From: Bacillus massiliglaciei
GTDB lineage: Bacteria > Bacillota > Bacilli > Bacillales > DSM-1321
Direction of reading: 5' to 3'
DNA length: 64,000 nt
NCBI RefSeq assembly: GCF_900098925.1
Contig: NZ_LT622356.1
Location: 50,040 to 114,039 of the forward strand
Numbering within the stretch: the first letter of the stretch is position 1; each line of letters starts with the position of its first letter. The translations under genes and the position numbers were made by a program. Positions 58,905 to 64,000 of this stretch are shown here, piece by piece. The notes below the pieces were generated by a model. The model made no database searches, was not told the DNA's origin, and worked only from the letters and a program-made list of their open reading frames with translations.

Positions 58905-60536
58905 ATGAAAGAACTGATGAAATTATCGAATATCAGCTATGAAACCGCCGAGCAACCCATTTTTGAACAGGTGAAGGCAAGCGTCCGGCAGGGAGAAGTC
59001 ATCGGGATCATCGGCCAGAACGGCGCCGGGAAATCCACCCTGATGCATCTCCTCCACCAGGATATCCAGCCGTCAGAAGGCCAGATCCTAAGGCTGCAGC
59101 AAGACCTGAACATAACGATGGTCGAACAGGAGACCGAATCGTACACCCCTGATGGCACTTCCCCTGCCGAAGCCCAATTGCTCGAAAAGTGGAAAGTGCC
59201 AGACCAGGATTATTCCCGCTTAAGCGGCGGCGAGAAGCTGAAGGCCCGGCTTGCCCTCGGCTTTTCCAAAGAAGCCGATGTATTGCTGCTTGATGAACCG
59301 ACGAACCATCTCGATGAACCGAGCCTGTCCCTCCTCAAAGAGCAGATCAAGAAGTACCGCGGAACGATTGTCTTCGTTTCCCATGACCGTCACTTCTTAG
59401 ATGAAACGGCCACAAAGATTTGGTCGATCGAAGGGAAAAAGCTGATCGAGCATAAGGGAAACTATACGAGTTACATGGAGGCCCGCAGGCTGAAACGGCT
59501 GACGCAGGAGCGGGAATATGAAAAGCAGCAGAAACGGACTGAGCGGATCGAGAACCAGATGAAGGAACTCACCTCCTGGTCGAACAAGGCCCATGCCCAA
59601 TCGACGAAAAAGGAAGGCACCAAAGAATACTGGCGTGTCAAAGCCAAGCGGACGGACGCCCAGATCAAATCGAAACAAAAACGGCTGGAAAAAGAAGCAG
59701 AGAAGTCGAAAACAGAAGCGGTCGAGCCGGAGCATACGGTACACTTTTCCATGGAGGCCGCCGGCAAAACCAGAAAACGGTTGTTAGAGGTGAAGAAGCT
59801 CACCAAGGCGTTTGACGGGCGGAGCTTATTCCAGAATGTTTCCTTTACGGTCCAGCACGGGGAGAAAATCGCCATCACCGGTCCGAACGGAAGCGGCAAG
59901 ACGACGCTTTTGAACATACTGATGGGAGAAGAAACGGCTTGGGGCGAGGTATGGGTGTCACCTTCTGCCAAAATCGGCTATCTGACGCAGGAGGTGTTCG
60001 ACCTTCCGCTCGAAGAAACCCCTGCGCAGCTCTTCCATCAGGAAACCTTCGCCGCAAGGGGCAAAGTCCAGACACTGATGAAGCAGCTGGGGTTCACGTC
60101 CTCTCACTGGACCGCCCCTATCCGGGACATGAGCATGGGCGAGCGGGTAAAGCTGAAGCTGATGGGCTATATGCTGGAGGAAACCGACGCGCTCCTTTTG
60201 GATGAACCGACGAACCACCTCGATCTCCCTTCCCGCGAACAGCTGGAAGAGACGCTGTCCCAGTATGGCGGAACACTGCTCGTCGTTTCGCATGACCGCT
60301 ATTTTCTCGAGAAAACGACAGACAGCCGGCTCATCCTCTCAAATCAGCGCATTCAAAAGCAGGCGAAAGAAGCCGTACGTTCACAGGACAGCAAAGAAGA
60401 ACTTCGCCTGACGCTTGAAACAGAAAGACAGGCGGTGCTCGGAAAGCTCAGTTTTCTCTCCCCAGGCATGAAGGAATACGCGGAGCTTGACGAGAAATTC
60501 AGAGAACTGACCAAACAGATTAAGGACCTTTCATGA
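58905..60536 (+). CDS. ABC-F ribosome protection protein (Vga/VmlR type)
   Basis: 543 residues from MKELMKLSNISYETAEQPIF, GAGAGGG upstream. Two ATPase domains without membrane parts: Walker A GQNGAGKS and GPNGSGKT, signatures LSGGEKLKARLAL and MSMGERVKLKLMG, Walker B LLLDEPTNHLD twice. Between them lies a long charged linker (about 185-280), the arm that reaches the peptidyl-transferase centre. The group gives resistance to lincosamides, streptogramin A and pleuromutilins by displacing drug from the ribosome. The attenuator upstream fits drug-induced expression. Confidence 0.88.
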   Translation: MKELMKLSNISYETAEQPIFEQVKASVRQGEVIGIIGQNGAGKSTLMHLLHQDIQPSEGQILRLQQDLNITMVEQETESYTPDGTSPAEAQLLEKWKVPDQDYSRLSGGEKLKARLALGFSKEADVLLLDEPTNHLDEPSLSLLKEQIKKYRGTIVFVSHDRHFLDETATKIWSIEGKKLIEHKGNYTSYMEARRLKRLTQEREYEKQQKRTERIENQMKELTSWSNKAHAQSTKKEGTKEYWRVKAKRTDAQIKSKQKRLEKEAEKSKTEAVEPEHTVHFSMEAAGKTRKRLLEVKKLTKAFDGRSLFQNVSFTVQHGEKIAITGPNGSGKTTLLNILMGEETAWGEVWVSPSAKIGYLTQEVFDLPLEETPAQLFHQETFAARGKVQTLMKQLGFTSSHWTAPIRDMSMGERVKLKLMGYMLEETDALLLDEPTNHLDLPSREQLEETLSQYGGTLLVVSHDRYFLEKTTDSRLILSNQRIQKQAKEAVRSQDSKEELRLTLETERQAVLGKLSFLSPGMKEYAELDEKFRELTKQIKDLS

Positions 60537-60667
60537 GGAAGTCAAATAAGAAGAGGATGTTTGTAGGTTTCGGACAAAAATGAGAAATTCACGTGCTGAA
60601 GGCTCATCCAAAAGTTCGGCTGGAATCGGGGTCTCCCGGCAGGTTAATCTGCCGTGAACAGAACATA

Positions 60668-60868
60668 TTACTGAAAAAAATTGTAGGCCATATTTAACAG
60701 AAAGATCGACAGAAAAATGGTCGCATAAAAGGCATACACCCAAAGCAGGAGAATCCCTTTGTTCTTAATGATCCGTTTCATTATAAAAAACTGCGCCCAG
60801 AGAGTCAGCCCGACAATAATGATTAAGTACAGCAGCGGCGCGGTGACAACATCGATAAAGCGTTCCAT
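60668..60868 (-). CDS. Small two-helix membrane protein
   Basis: 66 residues, MERFIDVVTAPLLYLIIIVG, WAQFFIMKRIIKNKGILLLW, ATIFLSIFLLNMAYNFFQ. GAGGTGATTGG precedes the ATG. Not recognised. Confidence 0.6.
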   Translation of the reverse strand: MERFIDVVTAPLLYLIIIVGLTLWAQFFIMKRIIKNKGILLLWVYAFYATIFLSIFLLNMAYNFFQ

Positions 60869-60937
60869 CCAATCACCTCAAAATTATTATGGGCAAAAGG
60901 AAAAACGATATACAAAAATCAAGCAGGTCATCCAAAA

Positions 60938-60988
60938 AGCACCTGTATGCTCCGGGCATCCCCGACATGCATACAGGTGTTTTTTCTT
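60938..60988. terminator. Terminator after the formamidase gene
   Basis: AAAAGCACCTGTATGC / GCATACAGGTGTTTTTTC, a long stem with T-runs for both directions. Confidence 0.85.
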
Positions 60989-60995
60989 TCATCCG

Positions 60996-61934
60996 TCAAT
61001 CCATTTCGGGCTGGGCATACTTCTTCTCAATTTTCGCGACAAGCGAATAATTGGTGTCAACCATATTCCCTACATGCAGCTTGCCGATTTGGGACAGCGC
61101 CTGGTACGCCTCAAATTTCTCCCAGCCCATTTCCTCCATCCAGTCAATCAGCTCCGCGTAAGCAATTCGGGCGGCATCCTCCATCGGGCGGGCGCTGCCG
61201 ACAACCATATATTCCGTCGGGCTTTCAATGCGGGGCCATCTGATCTCCTTGCCTTTGATGAGCTCGAATGTAATTGTCACCTTCGCGGTAATCTCAAGTG
61301 CAACGCCGCACAGCTCCCCATCCCCCTGGCCGGCATGGACATCTCCCGTGAAGAAATAGGCGCCCTCCGTACGCACCGGAAGATAGACTGTGTTTCCCGG
61401 CTTCGTGTCCGGACAGTCCATATTCCCGCCATGATCTGCCGGCGTCAGGGCCGACACGGCCTCAATTTCAGGGGCGGTCCCAATGGTTCCGAGGAACGGG
61501 CGCCAAGGGAAGTTCAGGCGCTCATTATGGCGCAGCATCCCGTTCTCCATCTTGTAGATCCAGACTTTTTCCGGCAGCGGCTCATTCAGCGTCCGTGTCA
61601 GTTCCGTAGCTGTCAGTCCGCCGAAATTCTCCTTCTGCAGGCTGACCGCCCAGTCCCGGGTCGGTTCAATATCCACAATATGGGCAACGAGCGTGTCCCC
61701 AGGCTCCGCCCCTTCAATATAAATCGGACCTGTTTGCGGATTCAGATAATGGCCCAAGATTTCGGAAGGGATATCCTGCTCGCTCGTGATCCGGTTCTCA
61801 AAGGCATCTTTCGTGAAAATCTCCACCGTTTCCCCCGGCTTCACACGGGCAATCGGCTCCAGGTACTTGCTGAACACATAGCTGTGCGCTCCCGGCTGTT
61901 TAATTTGCTGGATCGTTTCTTTCGTCTGTTCCAT
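60996..61934 (-). CDS. Formamidase/acetamidase-family amidase
   Basis: 312 residues. FmdA/AmdA family: YIEGAEPGDTLVAHIVDIEP, GGNMDCPDTKPGNTVYLPVR, GAYFFTGDVHAGQGDGELCG, VALEITAKVTITFELIKGKE, PTEYMVVGSARPMEDAARIA. A zinc-type enzyme that hydrolyses formamide or acetamide to ammonia and the acid. It starts behind GAGGAGG and stands alone with its own terminator. Confidence 0.9.
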   Translation of the reverse strand: MEQTKETIQQIKQPGAHSYVFSKYLEPIARVKPGETVEIFTKDAFENRITSEQDIPSEILGHYLNPQTGPIYIEGAEPGDTLVAHIVDIEPTRDWAVSLQKENFGGLTATELTRTLNEPLPEKVWIYKMENGMLRHNERLNFPWRPFLGTIGTAPEIEAVSALTPADHGGNMDCPDTKPGNTVYLPVRTEGAYFFTGDVHAGQGDGELCGVALEITAKVTITFELIKGKEIRWPRIESPTEYMVVGSARPMEDAARIAYAELIDWMEEMGWEKFEAYQALSQIGKLHVGNMVDTNYSLVAKIEKKYAQPEMD

Positions 61935-62118
61935 ACAAAAAACCTCCTCATTTTTAACAGGCCAGCTTCACTTCTCCTGTCCGACTCGCTTCCGTATGTA
62001 AAGAATATATCCCTGAAGCACATCGAGAAATCTTGTCAAAAGAGTATCAAATCCACTTCGTCAAATCCATTGGCTTGTCAGGATCTCTGACACATTTTTT
62101 GCCTATTTCCTGATCCAA

Positions 62119-64000
62119 ATCGAGTAGGAGGGGGTGATTAACCCCCGACCTCTCACACCACCGTACGTACCGTTCGGTATACGGCGGTTCCATTAAGTTT
62201 GACGCAGAAATTCATATCGATTATATAAACTTTTCAACCCTCGGTGACTCCAATACAAGTTATTGAGGGTTTTGTGTAAGATTGGACTACAGGCTATTCT
62301 CCAATATTTCTTTCTGGAGTTTCCCCATTCATATGCCTTTTGGTCAGGGACACCTAGACCTTTGAGTTTTCTTACTCTTGTCCTCGGTTTCTTCCATTGT
62401 TTCCATTCAAGCATACGGAGTCTCCGTCTAATCCACTCATCAAATTCTTTAAATTTACTTGGTGTATCAGCCAATGCAAAATATCCACACCATCCCGTTA
62501 GATATTGATTTAGTTTCTCGATTCTAACTTCCATAGGAATTTGTTTAGAACGGGAGGTTAACTCCCGTATTTTAGCCTTAAGCCTTTTAATACTTTCATT
62601 GGCTATTCGAACCTTCGGTTTCTTATTGACCGTAAAGCTAAAGCCAAGAAACTTTCGTTTCCACGGGCGATCAACTGCTGACTTTTCTCTATTTACTTTG
62701 AGCTTTAATTTCTGCTCAATAAAGCATGTAATTGAGTTCATCACTCGTTCTCCAGCTTTCTTCGATTTCATGTAAATATTACAATCATCGGCGTAGCGGA
62801 CAAACTTGTGACCTCTCCTTTCTAACTCTTTATCAAGTTTATCCAAAAGGATATTCGAAAGAAGGGGGCTCAGTGGACCTCCTTGTGGTGTTCCTTCTTC
62901 TGCATCATAGACTACACCATTCATCATAATTCCTGCTTGGAGATATTTCCGTATAAGTTTCAAGACCAGCCGGTCTTGGATTCTACTTGCTAATATCCCC
63001 ATTAACTTATCATGATTGACTCTATCAAAGAATTTCTCCAAGTCCATGTCAATCACCCATCTATAACCTTCACTTATATATTCCCTTGCTTTACGAACCG
63101 CATCATGACCTCTTCTATTTGGTCTAAACCCATAACTATGTTCTGAGAAGGTTGGGTCAAGAAGTGGGGTTAGAACTTGGGCGATAGCCTGTTGAATGAA
63201 CCGGTCTGTCACGGTAGGTATTCCTAGTAATCTTACTCCACCGTTCGGTTTCGGGATTTCGACTCGACGGACTGGGTTAGGTTGATAGGTACCTTCCCTT
63301 AATGAATCACAAAGAGTTTCCCAGTTCTCATAGAGATGTCTTCGTAGGGATTTTACGGACATTCCATCTATGCCGTGACTCCCTTTGTTCTTCTCCACAC
63401 GTTTAAGTGCTTCTATTAAGTTTTCCCGTGACAGAATCAGATCCATTAACATGTGATATTTCCTTTCGACGTGAACGTAGAAATCTAATTATGTTATTCC
63501 TGCTCCACCCTCATGAAGTCCCCTGTGGAATTCACCACTTCCTCCTTCAAGTAAGTCCTTTCGGATTGTCTGCTTCTATACAGGAATTATATGCCTAGTT
63601 CTCGTTCTTCCTAATAGTTCAGTCCTTCCCATTCCATCTCGAGTTGGAATGGTACTATGACCTCGGCTGACTTCTGATTGTTCAGCTGTCCATCGCTGGA
63701 TAGGTTACCAAGGGAACTTGGCGTTCCAATCAGACCTCCCCGGGTAAGAGTACAGTCTTTCCCTCCATCTATCTGCTTCATTTACTCTGTACCACCTTCG
63801 GCAGTAAGGACTTCGTTTTGTTGTGCAAACTCATCCAATGGTACCTAGCCTTATATGAAGTTCGTGTTCCTCAGACCGGAGGTTTGCCGCTCGCTTCCTT
63901 CAGATTCTGCGTCACCACAGACACCCTTGCGTTAAGCTAACCATTACTACTGCCTTCATGGTTCGGGACTCTCACCCTATAGACTGCACCCATGCCGGGC
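62119..64000 (-). mobile_element. Group II intron (5' end at or just beyond the window edge)
   Basis: The reverse transcriptase gene is embedded in intron RNA. Upstream on the minus strand is domain I-type sequence starting GCCCGGCATGGGTGCAGTC with GGGTGAGAGTCCC. Downstream of the ORF are domain V (GTATACCGAACGGTACGTAC, GGTGGTGTGAGAGG) and domain VI (GGGGGTTAATCACCCCCTCC), ending TACTCGAT at about 62119. The expected GTGCG-type 5' end is just outside. The exon is the DNA left of 62119. Confidence 0.88.
62193..63452 (-). CDS. ltrA: Group II intron reverse transcriptase/maturase
   Basis: 419 residues. RT motifs in order: GIDGMSVKSLRRHL, NPVRRVEIPKPNGGVRLLGI, SYGFRPNRRGHDAVRKAREY, VIDMDLEKFFDRVNHDKLMG, EGTPQGGPLSPLLSNILLDK, catalytic FVRYADDCNIYMKS, then KFLGFSF and a maturase (X) domain (RIEKLNQYLTGWCGYFALAD). 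It ends without an HNH endonuclease domain. It helps the intron RNA splice and copies it into DNA. The reading frame and YADD are intact, so it may be active. Confidence 0.92.
   Translation of the reverse strand: MLMDLILSRENLIEALKRVEKNKGSHGIDGMSVKSLRRHLYENWETLCDSLREGTYQPNPVRRVEIPKPNGGVRLLGIPTVTDRFIQQAIAQVLTPLLDPTFSEHSYGFRPNRRGHDAVRKAREYISEGYRWVIDMDLEKFFDRVNHDKLMGILASRIQDRLVLKLIRKYLQAGIMMNGVVYDAEEGTPQGGPLSPLLSNILLDKLDKELERRGHKFVRYADDCNIYMKSKKAGERVMNSITCFIEQKLKLKVNREKSAVDRPWKRKFLGFSFTVNKKPKVRIANESIKRLKAKIRELTSRSKQIPMEVRIEKLNQYLTGWCGYFALADTPSKFKEFDEWIRRRLRMLEWKQWKKPRTRVRKLKGLGVPDQKAYEWGNSRKKYWRIACSPILHKTLNNLYWSHRGLKSLYNRYEFLRQT

Noticed and set aside
60759..62090. Long open frame of over 440 codons on the + strand opposite the formamidase
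   Set aside because: It lies antisense to a well-recognised enzyme gene, has His/Arg-rich shadow composition and no ribosome site.
1..64000. CRISPR arrays, rRNA or tRNA genes
   Set aside because: No regularly spaced direct repeats, no rRNA-like blocks and no tRNA cloverleaf with TTCRANY arm noticed by eye.

Overview
The window comes from a Gram-positive, endospore-forming Bacillaceae chromosome. Evidence: B. subtilis-type genes (ycgR/ycgQ, yfmQ, a Spo0E-like phosphatase, ykkC/ykkD-type exporters, a vmlR-type ABC-F protein), strong AGGAGG ribosome sites with TTG/GTG starts, CcpA cre sites, a Zur box, and a GC-rich intergenic repeat of a kind I associate with Cytobacillus/Mesobacillus-like genomes. 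The genus cannot be fixed from this sequence. No rRNA, tRNA or CRISPR array was seen.

Layout. 0-5.7 kb: AT-rich accessory DNA with a decayed SUKH immunity gene, a truncated serine recombinase, a small XRE regulator, and an LXG-type polymorphic toxin operon whose effector ends in a bacterial RNase A-like domain and is followed by a CdiI_2-type immunity gene. Two small genes of this operon carry frameshifts. 5.7-11.5 kb: a GABA operon (gabT, sigma-54 activator, permease, gabD) behind a near-perfect sigma-54 promoter. 11.7-17 kb: a DnaD/phage-replication-like gene, ycgR-ycgQ, a zinc-starvation set (zinc-free L33 and S14 paralogues plus an unknown small protein) with a Zur box, and a YxjG/YxjH-type protein. 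17-23.7 kb: a CdaR/PucR regulator, DJ-1 protein, DUF59 protein, amidohydrolase, and glycolate oxidase glcF/glcD. 24-27 kb: acetyltransferase, small proteins, and a TetR/YhgE-Pip efflux pair.

27-40.5 kb is the most interesting part. xylA and its repressor gene xylR face away from each other, and each keeps its own XylR operator, but about 10.5 kb of AT-richer DNA bounded by IS3-family relics lies between them. This insert encodes a near-complete lower pyridine-ring pathway: a two-component HpaB/HpaC-like hydroxylase, 2,5-dihydroxypyridine dioxygenase (NicX), N-formylmaleamate deformylase (NicD), maleamate amidase (NicF) and maleate isomerase (NicE), giving fumarate, formate and ammonia. It also carries a stand-alone FAD synthetase, a decayed second hpaB, two duplicated promoters sharing a dyad operator, and a regulator made of a MerR-type helix-turn-helix fused to a NicF paralogue that has lost its catalytic Cys and Lys. 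That fused regulator is the best candidate for an undescribed system.

40.5-64 kb: aldehyde dehydrogenase with its DUF779 partner, small membrane proteins, a Nudix hydrolase, a guanidine-I riboswitch with a two-subunit guanidinium exporter, an FHA/winged-helix protein, a cupin and MFS divergent pair, an iron-siderophore-type ABC importer divergent from nikR, a MacB-like transporter, yfmQ, a spo0E-like gene, an attenuator-controlled ABC-F resistance protein, formamidase, and a group II intron that runs to the window edge.
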